Shown here in pieces: positions 7,822 to 17,955 of a DNA stretch of 64,000 nucleotides. The notes below the pieces were generated by a model that did not search any database, was not told where the DNA came from, and saw only the letters and a list, made by a program, of their open reading frames with translations. Made by a program: the position numbers and the translations under genes. Origin of the DNA: UBA9980 sp964436235 (GTDB lineage: Bacteria > Muiribacteriota > UBA9980); the NCBI GenBank assembly GCA_964436235.1, contig CAYTCW010000003.1, positions 1 through 64,000 of the forward strand, read 5' to 3'. Positions within the stretch are counted from its first letter, which is position 1; each line of letters starts with the position of its first letter.

Positions 7822-8505
7822 TCATTTTTCTTCCCGATAGATTATTTCTTCTTTTTCTATCCCGGCGCAGTATATCAAATTCTTTTTATATTCGCCCAAT
7901 ATGTAATTAAGCACAAGTTGAGCTTTGATAGAGCTTCCGCCTATAAGCGAAGTCGTTACCGAAAAACTGATTTTTTCAGGCCTGCCGTTGATTAATGTGC
8001 AGGATTCGATATAAGGCTTTATATCACGAAGCCTTTCGTTATAATCGACCATAATTTTGTCGAGGCCGGCGATCGAAGCGATTTGCTCTTTAATAAAAAC
8101 TGCGGCCGAAGCGTTAATTTCAAAATCCGCCTCTATATCGCAGCGATATTTAAAGGCTTTTATTTTTTCGACGGTCTTATTTATATCGGCCGCTGAATAC
8201 TGCAGGCGGATAAAATTAATACCCGCGGGAAAAGCTCCGTTAATAGTTTTCAAAAGCCCGTCGTTAATCTCGATTTCTTTATTAAGATGAATATTAACGA
8301 ACTCGCATTTAGAAGAAACCCCCAGCGAGAGCGCCGGAGAAAAGGAAAGTTTAGGTTTTTTCGAAAACCCCTCGGTGTAATGGACCGGCAGTTTCGCCCT
8401 GATAAGCGAAATGTAAAAAATATTAATAATATCGCGATGGGCGCTGTATTTAATCATGCCCTTCTTTTCATACCATGCCTGCAAGATATATTCATTAATT
8501 TGCAT
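7822..8505 (-). CDS. TIGR03936 / DUF2344 family protein
   Basis: 227 residues. The N-terminus (YEKKGMIKYSAHRDIINIFYISLIRAKLPVHYTEGFSKKPKLSFSP, read in parts) is the hallmark of the DUF2344/TIGR03936 family, which is nearly always encoded next to, or fused to, the TIGR03960 radical SAM protein. Exact reaction unknown; the pair is presumed to act in RNA or cofactor modification. It follows the radical SAM gene by 18 bp with Shine-Dalgarno GGGAGAAG. Normally RNase E/G follows directly; here the sigma-54 activator intervenes. Confidence 0.88.
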   Translation of the reverse strand: MQINEYILQAWYEKKGMIKYSAHRDIINIFYISLIRAKLPVHYTEGFSKKPKLSFSPALSLGVSSKCEFVNIHLNKEIEINDGLLKTINGAFPAGINFIRLQYSAADINKTVEKIKAFKYRCDIEADFEINASAAVFIKEQIASIAGLDKIMVDYNERLRDIKPYIESCTLINGRPEKISFSVTTSLIGGSSIKAQLVLNYILGEYKKNLIYCAGIEKEEIIYREEK

Positions 8506-8523
8506 TTACTTCTCCCGTCTTTA

Positions 8524-10356
8524 TTAACAAGCTCCGCAGCGTCTGCAGTGTTGAGGATCGCATATCGCAGACACTTTTTCTTCACGAGCCGCGGCGAACT
8601 CGCCGGCTAAAAATGCGTTTTTTACTCCGGTGTCTATAACGCTCCACGGCAAATATTCCTGCATGGTTATTTCGCGCGAAGCGTAAGTTTCAACATCGAT
8701 GCCCGCGCTTTTAAAAGCGTCGCGCCATGCCGCGATATTTAATTTGTCGTCCCATGCGTCGAAACGGCATCCTGCCTTATGGGCCGCCAGCAGCACTTTC
8801 GATAAAGCCCTCGAGCCGCGGGCAAGCGCGGATTCAAGAGTGGTGACATCGCTTCTGGTAAATTTCATACAGACCTCGCGGTATTTTTTCAAGGCCGACC
8901 TGATTATATCCTGCCTGCGTAAGATTTCGTCACGGCCGATCTGGCGCGCCCACTGAAATGGCGTATGCGGCTTGGGAACGAAAGTGGAAAAAGTTACATT
9001 GACCGAAAAGCCGCGCGATCTTTTTTCGCGGGCGATCGAAACTACTCGGCCCACGGCGGCGGCTATTTCGAGAAGATCTTCGTCGGTCTCGAACGGCAGG
9101 CCTATCATAAAGTAAAGTTTTATAAGTTTATAACCTGATTCTACCGCGGCGGCAGCCGTGGCATAAAGGTCTTCGCCCGAAACGTTCTTGTTGATAATAT
9201 CGCGCATTCTCTGCGAGCCGGCCTCGGGAGCGAAGGTGAGCCCGGATTTTTTATTTTTCGAAAGACAGCCGGCCAATTCGACCGAAAACGCCGAAATCCT
9301 CTGTGAAGGAAGCGATACAGAAAAAAGCGCGTCTTTAAAGCCGTCTTCGGTAGAATTTAAATTCAGCGTATAATCGATTATTTCCTTGAGGCCGGGGTGA
9401 TCGGTAGCCGTGAGGGCCGAAAGAGTGAATTCGGTATAACCCGTATTAAGAAATATTTCTTTTATTATTCTTTTTATATTTTCAACGCTGCGCTCGCGGT
9501 AAGGCCTGTATATATAACCCGCCTGGCAGAAACGGCAGGCGTTTTTGCAACCGCGGGCCACTTCGACGACGCCCCTGTTGAAAACCGTTTCATAATTAGG
9601 AACCATCAGGCGCAGCGGATGACGGGCGTCGTTCAAATCTGGTATCACGGCAGTTTTAACGCGCGCCGCGGCGCCGTCTTTGACCGGCTTCAAACCTTTC
9701 TGAACGCCGGTTTCGTCAAATTCGGCCTCATAATAAGACGGGACATAGGCACCTTCGATCTTCGAAAGCGCTTCGATTTTATCTTTGCGCGTCATTCCCT
9801 GCGTTTTAGAGTCTTTTAACGCCTCACAAATTCTTTTTACCGTTTCTTCGCCGTCGCCGATAAAAAAAACGTCGATAAAATCGGCCATGGGTTCGGGATT
9901 CACGCAGGCCGAGCCGCCCGCTATTATTATCGGATCGGATTCGCCGCGTTTTTCCGATTCGACCGCAATGCCCGCCAGGCTTAAAAGATGCAGCACGTTG
10001 GAATAATTGAGCTCGTATTCGAGAGTAAAACCTATAATATCGAATTTTTTCGCTTCGATCATATAATTAATGGAATGCAGCGTATAACCGATTTTTTCCA
10101 TAAGCGCGGCGCAGTCGTCTTCGGGTAAAAATACCCTGTCGCAGAGCACGCCGTCGATCGATTCGATAATTTCAAATAATATTTTAACGGCAAAATTCGA
10201 CATTCCTATTTCATAGGTGTCGGGAAAAGAAAGCATAAACTTAAGCCTGCTTTCGATTTCCTCCGGGCTTAATTCTTCTTTTTTCAACCCGTATTCGCAG
10301 CCGATATATTGCTGAGGCTTCGATACGTTCTGCAGAATATATTCAAATTTATTAAT
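8524..10356 (-). CDS. TIGR03960 radical SAM protein, apparent AUU start
   Basis: Radical SAM enzyme with an N-terminal B12-binding-like domain. The cluster-binding motif is GCKNACRFCQAG. The C-terminus is Cys-rich (CDPQHCRRCGAC). The first canonical in-frame start (TTG 10287) would cut off residues that match the family N-terminus: ILQNVSKPQQYIGCEYG parallels the usual KPARYIGNE start. Reading back, the frame is open to an ATT at 10356-10354, preceded by GGAGGG with a 6-nt spacer and overlapping the stop of the gene before it (ATTAA). I therefore place the start there, giving 610 residues, the normal family length. The alternative is a sequencing error. The function of the family is unproven. 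Confidence 0.85.
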   Translation of the reverse strand: MNKFEYILQNVSKPQQYIGCEYGLKKEELSPEEIESRLKFMLSFPDTYEIGMSNFAVKILFEIIESIDGVLCDRVFLPEDDCAALMEKIGYTLHSINYMIEAKKFDIIGFTLEYELNYSNVLHLLSLAGIAVESEKRGESDPIIIAGGSACVNPEPMADFIDVFFIGDGEETVKRICEALKDSKTQGMTRKDKIEALSKIEGAYVPSYYEAEFDETGVQKGLKPVKDGAAARVKTAVIPDLNDARHPLRLMVPNYETVFNRGVVEVARGCKNACRFCQAGYIYRPYRERSVENIKRIIKEIFLNTGYTEFTLSALTATDHPGLKEIIDYTLNLNSTEDGFKDALFSVSLPSQRISAFSVELAGCLSKNKKSGLTFAPEAGSQRMRDIINKNVSGEDLYATAAAAVESGYKLIKLYFMIGLPFETDEDLLEIAAAVGRVVSIAREKRSRGFSVNVTFSTFVPKPHTPFQWARQIGRDEILRRQDIIRSALKKYREVCMKFTRSDVTTLESALARGSRALSKVLLAAHKAGCRFDAWDDKLNIAAWRDAFKSAGIDVETYASREITMQEYLPWSVIDTGVKNAFLAGEFAAAREEKVSAICDPQHCRRCGAC

Positions 10357-13183
10357 TATTATCCCTCCAGTATTCTTCGAATGTGTAGTAGGTGTTGTAT
10401 AAAGGAAGCGCGGCTAATACTTCGTTAAAATATTTGGCGTTTATTAATTTCGAATCGGCTATAACCAGCAAGCCCTTTCCATTTTTTTCGCCTATGCGGC
10501 CGATCGCCTGTTTTATTTTCAAAATAGTTTTCGGCAGCATATAATCTTCAAACTCCTGCATTCCGTCGGATGCGGCCTTCTTCTTTCTGACGGCGATGCG
10601 CGGGTCTTCAAAAAAAGGAAATGGAAGTTTTTCGAGTATGAGCGTATCGATAGACTCGTTGACAAGGTCCGTAAAATCCATAAGCCCCTGCGATCCAAGA
10701 ATTACGCATGAATCCTGGTTTTTCAAAAAATCTTTCACCTTATCGCTTAATATTTCGCTTCGCTGATAAAAGCATTTAACTCCCGCGCCCGCGAGCGTTT
10801 CGTTAACGATTTTATAAACGCTTGTCATCCGTTCTACCGAATTAAATAAAACCATTATTTTACCGGGTTTTTTAACGGCAATTTTAACTATCATCTCGCT
10901 TAATCGCGCGATAAAAGACGCCGTATTTTTAGAATCAAAAACCGGCATCTCACGGGGCACTAATAAATTCAGCGCAACGTTATTGCAGTATTGCGAATAA
11001 GAAGTAATCTCGAGGCGCCGGTATTTTTGAAGCCCGAGGTTCCATCTGACGAACTCGAAGCTATTACTCACCGAAAGCGCCGATGAAACCAGAATAAAAC
11101 TTTTGGCGTCATTAAATATATTTTTGGATAAAATTTTACCCACATCCACCGGCTCCACGTGAATGAACCATTCCTGCTTGAAACCGTCGAGTTTCAGATA
11201 GGAAACGAAGGTAAGGTCGGACGACTGGATTATCAATACTATAAAATTATCGAATTTCTGTATTGATTTTAAAAACTTATGGGTTTGAAAAAGAGCCTCG
11301 CTTTTAGCCGAATGGTCGAATTCGCCGGAAGCGCCCTGGAGCAAATTTTTAACTATCTTCTCAAGCGTGCGCCTGGCGTTTTTCAAGTTAATCGAAAGGT
11401 TGATAAGTTTTTCAAAAAAAATTTCATGCATCTGGCAGTCTTCGATAAGCTTATTAAGCGCGATGGTATTGGAAACGGAAGTTTTTGCGCCGTCGCGGCC
11501 TTCAGATATCTGATCGACTATGGAATTTAAACATTCAAAAAAATCCGACGCGGCCCCGATCGAGTGTTCGGCCGTGCGAAGGGCGTTAGCGGCGCATTCT
11601 CCGGCGCCCCAGGCCGAAACGGCCCGCGAATAGTAATCCCTGAATTCCTCTAAAACGGCGAAAAGCTCGCGCCGGTTAAATCTGCCGTTAAAAGTTTCTA
11701 CTATGGCATCTTCTATCCGGTGCGCCTGGTCCATGATTATATTGAGAGTTTTTTCACTTTTAAGACCTTTCAATATTTCTTTCCATTTTAAAAAAGTGGC
11801 TATCGAGGTTATTATTACGTCAGAATGCAGAAAATTAAACTGCGCGCTTTTATAATAGCAGTTTTTAACCGAAGGGCATTTATCTTTAAGGCAGTAATCG
11901 GAGGACGATTTAATAAATTCGAGCTGGGGCTTGAGCCGCGGATATTTATTGGTTAAAAACGGCGCCACGTTTTCAAGATGTCCGTCGGGCGAAACCATAA
12001 GGTAACACTTTATATAAAGCAGAAAAAATCTATCTTCGGCCAGCTCCGCGTTTTTTTCGAGAAGTTCGAAATTGAGCTTACACAGATAGCATTCAGGCTC
12101 TTTTAAAGTATAAAAGCCGACCTCTCCGTTAAAAGCTTCCTTGGCTACGGGAATATGGCTTTTAGCTATCGAATCGATTGCCGCCTGCTGCGACTCGATA
12201 ATAAAAACGCTTTCGCCGCTTCTTTTAACGTGCAGCGCGCCCGCGTGCAGAAGGCAATCGATGCGGTTCATTTTATGGGCGATTTCAACCATCGCGCAGC
12301 GCGACTCGGAAAAAGTCTTCAGCGCCGTCGATACAAGACCGGACTGGACGATGTAATCGTCGTTAGTGAGCCTGTTTTTTTCGTTCAGCGCGGTAAAAAG
12401 GTTGGCGAGCGACTCGTTGAGGTCCGGCTCCGGCGCGAATTTGAAACAAGCCTGCCCGCCGGCGGCCGAAGCGCACGCCGAAACGGCCGGGACGCGCCCC
12501 GTTTTTTTCGATGAGCCCGCCTTATTAAGCGACTTATATTCGGAATATAATATATTGAAAAATTCGACCGTCGAAGGGCTTAAACAATCACGGGCGTTAG
12601 ATAAAGTCAATTTATAAAATTCATCGTTGTGATGAGTCAGCGAGTAGGAAATAAGATGATTGAGCGCGTAAAAAGTGTCTTTAGCGTCGATTAAAGCCCT
12701 GTGGTCTTCGCTTTCTTTGATATTAAAGTGATTAAGTATTTTTTCGAGATTGAAATATTTAAGCTGGGGCATAATAAGCATGGCTATTTCGCAGCTGTCG
12801 ACAAAATCCGCGGGCTTAGCATCTTCAAAATCGCGGGCTATGAAGGTTTTTTCAAAACCGGCGTTATGCGCGACGACCGCGGAGCCTTCGATAAACGAAC
12901 GGAATTTTTCTTTTTGCGAAGCCGCATCGGGGGCGCAGGCGACCATTTCGGTGGTAATGCCGGTAAGCGCGGTTATATTCTGAGGCACGGCGCCGCCCGG
13001 ATTAATAAAAGTTGAATACTGCGAGCCGATATGATTATTATTAATTTTAAAAGCGCCTATTTCAATTATTTTATCGGTTTCAAAATTAATGCCCGTGGTT
13101 TCAAAATCTAAAAAAACCACGCCCGTTTTAAATTTAGACCAGAAGTTCAGCGTCAGCAGATTATCTTTGATGTACTGGCTCAT
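10352..13183 (-). CDS. DnaQ-type exonuclease fused to degenerate DinG-like helicase
   Basis: 943 residues. An N-terminal DEDD 3'-5' exonuclease (about 18-185; FLDFETTGINFETDKIIEIGA, HNAGFEK, HRALIDAKDT) is followed by a DinG/XPD-like superfamily 2 region. The helicase part keeps cluster-type cysteines (ECYLC ... YCLKDKCPSVKNC) and DQAH for DEAH. The Walker A region reads MVEIAHKMNRIDCLL where relatives have EAPTGTGKS, and motif VI is QAIGRIGEK, lacking the second Arg. ATP hydrolysis is therefore unlikely. It is directly preceded by an intact DinG gene, 18 bp away. It may act as a nuclease subunit or partner of that helicase. Confidence 0.85.
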   Translation of the reverse strand: MSQYIKDNLLTLNFWSKFKTGVVFLDFETTGINFETDKIIEIGAFKINNNHIGSQYSTFINPGGAVPQNITALTGITTEMVACAPDAASQKEKFRSFIEGSAVVAHNAGFEKTFIARDFEDAKPADFVDSCEIAMLIMPQLKYFNLEKILNHFNIKESEDHRALIDAKDTFYALNHLISYSLTHHNDEFYKLTLSNARDCLSPSTVEFFNILYSEYKSLNKAGSSKKTGRVPAVSACASAAGGQACFKFAPEPDLNESLANLFTALNEKNRLTNDDYIVQSGLVSTALKTFSESRCAMVEIAHKMNRIDCLLHAGALHVKRSGESVFIIESQQAAIDSIAKSHIPVAKEAFNGEVGFYTLKEPECYLCKLNFELLEKNAELAEDRFFLLYIKCYLMVSPDGHLENVAPFLTNKYPRLKPQLEFIKSSSDYCLKDKCPSVKNCYYKSAQFNFLHSDVIITSIATFLKWKEILKGLKSEKTLNIIMDQAHRIEDAIVETFNGRFNRRELFAVLEEFRDYYSRAVSAWGAGECAANALRTAEHSIGAASDFFECLNSIVDQISEGRDGAKTSVSNTIALNKLIEDCQMHEIFFEKLINLSINLKNARRTLEKIVKNLLQGASGEFDHSAKSEALFQTHKFLKSIQKFDNFIVLIIQSSDLTFVSYLKLDGFKQEWFIHVEPVDVGKILSKNIFNDAKSFILVSSALSVSNSFEFVRWNLGLQKYRRLEITSYSQYCNNVALNLLVPREMPVFDSKNTASFIARLSEMIVKIAVKKPGKIMVLFNSVERMTSVYKIVNETLAGAGVKCFYQRSEILSDKVKDFLKNQDSCVILGSQGLMDFTDLVNESIDTLILEKLPFPFFEDPRIAVRKKKAASDGMQEFEDYMLPKTILKIKQAIGRIGEKNGKGLLVIADSKLINAKYFNEVLAALPLYNTYYTFEEYWRDNN

Positions 13184-13201
13184 AATTACAACTTACTCTT
13201 T

Positions 13202-15454
13202 CTATGCCGCATTTTCGGCTAAAAACTTTTTAATCTGTTTTATATCTTTCAAATAATGGTATTTCGGGAGCGCGCCGGCTATTTTTCTTCCGTAGGCGGT
13301 ATTTGAAAGCCTGGTGTCAAGAACCGCTATGACTCCGCGATCGGTTTTATGCCGGATCAGACGGCCGGCGCCCTGCTTGAGTTTTAAAATAGTCCACGGC
13401 ACGGATGACTCATAAAACGGGTTGCGGTTATTTTTGATCAAATAGTTGTCGCGAGCCTCGTTTAACGGATGCGAAGGCACTTTAAAAGGAAGTTTGGTTA
13501 TAATAAGAGTGGAAAGCGACTCGCCGCGCACGTCGATGCCCTCCCAGAAACTGTCGAGAGCGAAAAGGCACGAACGGGTATCGTTTTTAAATATTTTTAA
13601 CAGCTCGCCGCGAGGTTTCTGGCCCTGCATATATATTTTATGGCCTTCAAGCGAAAGTTTAATTCCGATTTCACTATAAACGTATTCCATCATAAATTTC
13701 GAAGTAAATAAAACCAGTGTCCTGCCTTCAGATTCATTGATGATATCCTGTATCCAGCGGGACGCTTCTTCGTTGAAAGCGCGGTCTTTGGGCGTGGAAA
13801 CAAGCGGAGCTATTATAAAAGCCGCCTGTTTTTCGAGATCGTATGGCGAATCGAATATAACCTCGGCCGTTTTAAAGCCGTTGAGGCCTATTTCGCTTTT
13901 AATGTATTTGAAATTATTTTCCGTCGAAAGAGTGGCGGAAGTCAGTATGACGGAATCTTTAGCTTCAAAAAGATTATTTTTAAGGATTTCAGCCACGTTG
14001 AGCGGCGACGATATTAATTCGACGCTCAAATGGGCGCCTGAATTTCCTCTCGAAGACGGCTGCCAGGGAAGCGAACACCACAATATATTTTCTTCGGCGC
14101 GACTGTCGATATCGCTCCAGAATTCGACGAGAGCGCTCATTTCACCTAATATCGAATTGATCGCTCCGCCGTTTAACGCCGTTTTTTTCTCGGCGAGAAT
14201 TTCGGATACTTCGGAGCTTAGATCCGACATTTTGGAGATGGCTTCTTTAAGCGGTCCGGCGTTCGGATTAGACATTATGTGTTTTATATGCTGAGGTTTT
14301 AAAAGCATCTGGCGCGCGAGCGAAGAGAGCGCGTAATCGGGCGTTCCGCCGTTAGGCTGCGAAGCGGCACCCGAATCTTCGAGATTTTTTGAAGACAATT
14401 CATTGACGAGTCCGGGCGCGGCGTAATTAAAATAAAGTTTGAGTTGCTCATCAATCATTTGTTTATGTTCGGAGATGCGTTCGATTATTTTCCTGGACTT
14501 TTTACTGAAATTTTTCTTCAATAAATGTGTTATGGCGTTAAGGTTCGAATAAATTTTATTATACGAAAGGCTCACAGAAAAGCTGCTCTGGGTTATATCG
14601 GCGACATGATGCGCCTCGTCGAAAATTACTTTTGTATGCTGAGGAACAGGGTTTTGAAATTTCTGACGCGCCGCTCCTGCGCCCGCTTCATCTTCTTCAT
14701 CGGCGCTTCCGCGTACCGCGGCGGATTTTAAAAGATCCTGCGACGATTCGATCATCAGGCACGAAAGATATAACGAGTGATTTACGACTATTAAATTGGA
14801 TTTTTGCGCAGCGGCTATGGCGCAGAAATAATTACATTCCTTAAAATACTGACATCTCACATTGAGGCATTCGACGCTCGTGCAGGCAAGAAGCCTCTGA
14901 AATTGATAATCGCCGCAAACCTCGTGGCGCAGCTCATCGAATTCGCCTATGCCGCCTTTTTCTATAAGGGCCGCCGCTTCGAGATAAATATCGGTTTTAA
15001 ATTTTATTTTTTCGGCCATATTATAATCGGTAAAAAGATCGAGCGGTATTCCATTATCTTTGATATCAAATAATTTTTTCAGGCAGATATAATTATTTTT
15101 GCCTTTTAATATTTTATAGCTGAAATCGAGCCCGTAGCGTCTGGATATCGCCGGAAGATCGGAAGTTTTAAGCTGGTCCTGAAGCGTTTTGGTATTGGTG
15201 GAAATTACCACCCTGCAATTGGCGCTTTTAGCGTATAAAGCCGCCGGTATTATGTAAGCGTAACTTTTTCCGATCCCGCAGGGCGCCTCTATAAGCGCGT
15301 GACCGCCGTTTAAAAGCGAATCGAAGACCAACGAGGCCATTTCGGCCTGGCCGGCCCTTTTTTCATAACCGTCGAGAGTTTTTGCGATAATTGAATTCTG
15401 GCCGAAATACCAGCTTATTTCTTTATGGTCCGGTATTTTGATATTACTTATCAT
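13202..15454 (-). CDS. DinG-family ATP-dependent DNA helicase
   Basis: 750 residues. All core motifs are visible: Walker A LIEAPCGIGKSYAY, motif Ia STNTKTLQDQL, FeS-region cysteines (NNYICLKKL; CTSVECLNVRCQYFKECNYFC), VVNHSLYL, DEAHHVAD and motif VI KQGAGRLIRHK. It is a 5'-3' iron-sulfur helicase acting on R-loops and forked or damaged DNA. The start overlaps the end of the membrane protein gene by 11 bp. It precedes a paralogue fused to an exonuclease but with ruined ATPase motifs. In many Firmicutes the exonuclease and helicase are one DinG polypeptide; here the active helicase and the exonuclease lie in separate genes. Confidence 0.92.
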   Translation of the reverse strand: MISNIKIPDHKEISWYFGQNSIIAKTLDGYEKRAGQAEMASLVFDSLLNGGHALIEAPCGIGKSYAYIIPAALYAKSANCRVVISTNTKTLQDQLKTSDLPAISRRYGLDFSYKILKGKNNYICLKKLFDIKDNGIPLDLFTDYNMAEKIKFKTDIYLEAAALIEKGGIGEFDELRHEVCGDYQFQRLLACTSVECLNVRCQYFKECNYFCAIAAAQKSNLIVVNHSLYLSCLMIESSQDLLKSAAVRGSADEEDEAGAGAARQKFQNPVPQHTKVIFDEAHHVADITQSSFSVSLSYNKIYSNLNAITHLLKKNFSKKSRKIIERISEHKQMIDEQLKLYFNYAAPGLVNELSSKNLEDSGAASQPNGGTPDYALSSLARQMLLKPQHIKHIMSNPNAGPLKEAISKMSDLSSEVSEILAEKKTALNGGAINSILGEMSALVEFWSDIDSRAEENILWCSLPWQPSSRGNSGAHLSVELISSPLNVAEILKNNLFEAKDSVILTSATLSTENNFKYIKSEIGLNGFKTAEVIFDSPYDLEKQAAFIIAPLVSTPKDRAFNEEASRWIQDIINESEGRTLVLFTSKFMMEYVYSEIGIKLSLEGHKIYMQGQKPRGELLKIFKNDTRSCLFALDSFWEGIDVRGESLSTLIITKLPFKVPSHPLNEARDNYLIKNNRNPFYESSVPWTILKLKQGAGRLIRHKTDRGVIAVLDTRLSNTAYGRKIAGALPKYHYLKDIKQIKKFLAENAA

Positions 15455-17924
15455 CTTCTAAAACCTTTTGCGCCTCTTTTTTTAATTCCAATATTTTATA
15501 ACTTTGCTCGTCGTCGAGCGATTCTGATTTTTTTATATAAGCGTTTATTTTATCTAAAGCTAAAGCCGTCAGTCCGAAACGCATACAATAATTAGCGTAC
15601 ATAAGCAATTCGGCGGTTTTTAATTTTTGCAGCTCTTTTTTTTGCCTGCCGGAAACGCCGTCAATTTTTTTAATTTCTATAGCCGTTAATTTTTTAATAA
15701 GTTTCGAATTTTTAAGCTCGTCGATTTTTTCGACGGAATATCCCGGATAATAATCAAAAACTGAATCAGCGTGGGCTAAATAATCTAAAATACCGCACTG
15801 CGTAATATCGTTAAGCACAAGCACCCGCCGCGCCTCATCAAAAAAATAAATAGAACGGCTTTTTTCTCCGGGAGCATAGATGAAACAACTCCCGAGATCA
15901 GGGCTTATACATAAAGAGCCGCCGAGATCATTTTTAATTAACCAGGTTCCGCTTTTAAATTTCAGTGAAGCCGCTGAAAAATTTTTGCCCGCATATGATA
16001 ACATGAAACAACCGCTCGAATCAAGGTATGATATATTTAAATTTGCGGCTTTATTTATATCGATCAAAAACAGGGCCTTTTCTTCTTTTTTATCCATGTC
16101 GAAAACGAAAAGTTTTAAACCGATGCCCGTTTCGCCGGTTCCCCCGCCCTGCGTCACGCGCTTAAAGTAATAAAAATAACGGCATTCGAGAACGCTGTCT
16201 ATTGAATATTTTACTAAATCTGACGAAAAACAGGCAAATTCAATATCTTCTTCGCGGCAAAAAACGCCGGAAGTTTTAAATAAAACTTTCTGATCGCTAA
16301 TATTGACTATTTCAAGCGACGAAGCGTTATCGACTTTCGGATCAGCCAAAAATCGAGCCATATATTTTCCGTCAGGGGATATCATAAAAATATGATTGAA
16401 CTCTTTTCCTTTAAAATAGACCGGAAGATATTCCGCCGCGGCAGCGCCGTTATTTATAGGCGCCAGGCTGTATTTGCCATTTCTTTTTAACAGGGCGGCA
16501 TGGCGTTTTCTGTAAATATCAAATACTCCCGCCAGATCAAAATTTTGATTTTCCGGCACTATACGGTAATAATTAAAGTTTCCGGCTGATAAAAGGTTTA
16601 TTTCATAAGCGGCGGCGTCCGGACCGTAAGAATACAGCGTGCGCATATTATTATTTTCAGACAGCAGGCATGAAACCGGGCCGGCATTACTATATCTAAA
16701 AACGCGCGTTTTACTTAATTTAACCGGAGCCGGCGAATCAGGATTTATCGTCGAATCGATCGAATAATTCGTAGTTTCTAACGCCTTTGCCGCCGCCTGA
16801 TAACCGGCGGAATTATGATATTTAAGAGTTCGTGCCTTTATATAGCCGATATCCGATTCAAAATCGGCCGAAGCGATCACCCGATTGAGCATTCGCGAGG
16901 ATTCTTCGAACATTCCGGCCGAAACAAGCGATTTTGATATCTCGATTTTTTGAGCGTCGGTCAGCTTAACGGCCGGATTATCGCTTATGTAATCGATAAC
17001 TTTTCGCGCGCGCTCTCTAAAAGAAGATGCATACATATTGACGAAAAGCACTGCGTAATCGGCGGCTGCCGCACCCGACACATTTTTAACTCCCGCTATA
17101 TGTTTTTGCGCCCGGGCCCTGTTTTCAACTACATAATAAGCGTATTTAGCCATCAAGGAATTAAGGCGCGAAGAAGCCTCATCTGAAATATTCTTATTTT
17201 CAAGAGCGGCGGTCGATTCTTTTTCAAATTCAGAATACCTGCCGAAATTCAAATGCTTTTCAATAACCCCAAAATCCGGTTCGTATTCTGGAGCTGCCGG
17301 CTTCGGCGCCAGAACTTCAACCGGTGAAGAATGAGCCGCCGCGCCTCCGTCTTTAAGCCCGTTTGAAACGGTATCTTCGGCGGCATCCGGCTGCGGGGCC
17401 TTATGAACGCCGATATTTACGGCCGCGGTATCGGCCGGCGAATCCGGCAATAAGGCTTCCGAAGTATCTTTTACCAATAGAACGGCCGCAGTAGATGCTT
17501 TAGCAGCCGAAACTTTATTTTCCGATTTTTTCAGGGGGGCGTTTATTTTATTTTCCTTAGTTTTAGAGGCCGGAAGTACGGCTTCGGAGGTACTAACGGC
17601 CGGCTGCCGTTCTTCGGGCAGCGCAACGGATGAAACCGGAACTTTATCAACCATATCGTTAGAATGGTTTTTATCGCCCGGCGCCGGCTTAGCCGGAGAT
17701 TTTACTTCGCGCACGGGAGCAGATACGGTTTGGTCACTGACTCCCGATGAAATAAAACTGTACAGATAAATACCGCAGCCGGCGCCTGCAAGTATTATGA
17801 CGATAATCGACAGCCGGATGACGCGGTTATAGAATTTAACTTTTTCGGCGGCGCGGTTAATCTGCTCGAAGTTTATCTCGCCGCCGTCTGTTTTGTTAAT
17901 GTTAAAATCATCATCATAATTCAT
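15444..17924 (-). CDS. membrane-anchored protein with helical repeats and propeller-like region
   Basis: 826 residues; family not recognised. About 33 cytosolic residues precede one membrane helix (about 37-57). A long Ala/Pro/Lys/Ser-rich linker (to about 210) leads to a TPR-like helical part (about 215-375). A beta-rich region (about 395-730) has repeating strands such as KRHAALLKRNGKYSLAPI, FMISPDGKYMARFL and SRSIYFFDEARRVLVLND, like a WD40/Kelch propeller. A helical tail follows. It is the first gene of the probable six-gene operon, behind its own promoter. Its job there is unknown; the bulk would be outside the cytoplasm. Confidence 0.8.
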   Translation of the reverse strand: MNYDDDFNINKTDGGEINFEQINRAAEKVKFYNRVIRLSIIVIILAGAGCGIYLYSFISSGVSDQTVSAPVREVKSPAKPAPGDKNHSNDMVDKVPVSSVALPEERQPAVSTSEAVLPASKTKENKINAPLKKSENKVSAAKASTAAVLLVKDTSEALLPDSPADTAAVNIGVHKAPQPDAAEDTVSNGLKDGGAAAHSSPVEVLAPKPAAPEYEPDFGVIEKHLNFGRYSEFEKESTAALENKNISDEASSRLNSLMAKYAYYVVENRARAQKHIAGVKNVSGAAAADYAVLFVNMYASSFRERARKVIDYISDNPAVKLTDAQKIEISKSLVSAGMFEESSRMLNRVIASADFESDIGYIKARTLKYHNSAGYQAAAKALETTNYSIDSTINPDSPAPVKLSKTRVFRYSNAGPVSCLLSENNNMRTLYSYGPDAAAYEINLLSAGNFNYYRIVPENQNFDLAGVFDIYRKRHAALLKRNGKYSLAPINNGAAAAEYLPVYFKGKEFNHIFMISPDGKYMARFLADPKVDNASSLEIVNISDQKVLFKTSGVFCREEDIEFACFSSDLVKYSIDSVLECRYFYYFKRVTQGGGTGETGIGLKLFVFDMDKKEEKALFLIDINKAANLNISYLDSSGCFMLSYAGKNFSAASLKFKSGTWLIKNDLGGSLCISPDLGSCFIYAPGEKSRSIYFFDEARRVLVLNDITQCGILDYLAHADSVFDYYPGYSVEKIDELKNSKLIKKLTAIEIKKIDGVSGRQKKELQKLKTAELLMYANYCMRFGLTALALDKINAYIKKSESLDDEQSYKILELKKEAQKVLEDDK

Positions 17925-17955
17925 CTTTAAACGAGCCGCCTTTTCAATTTGTTGA

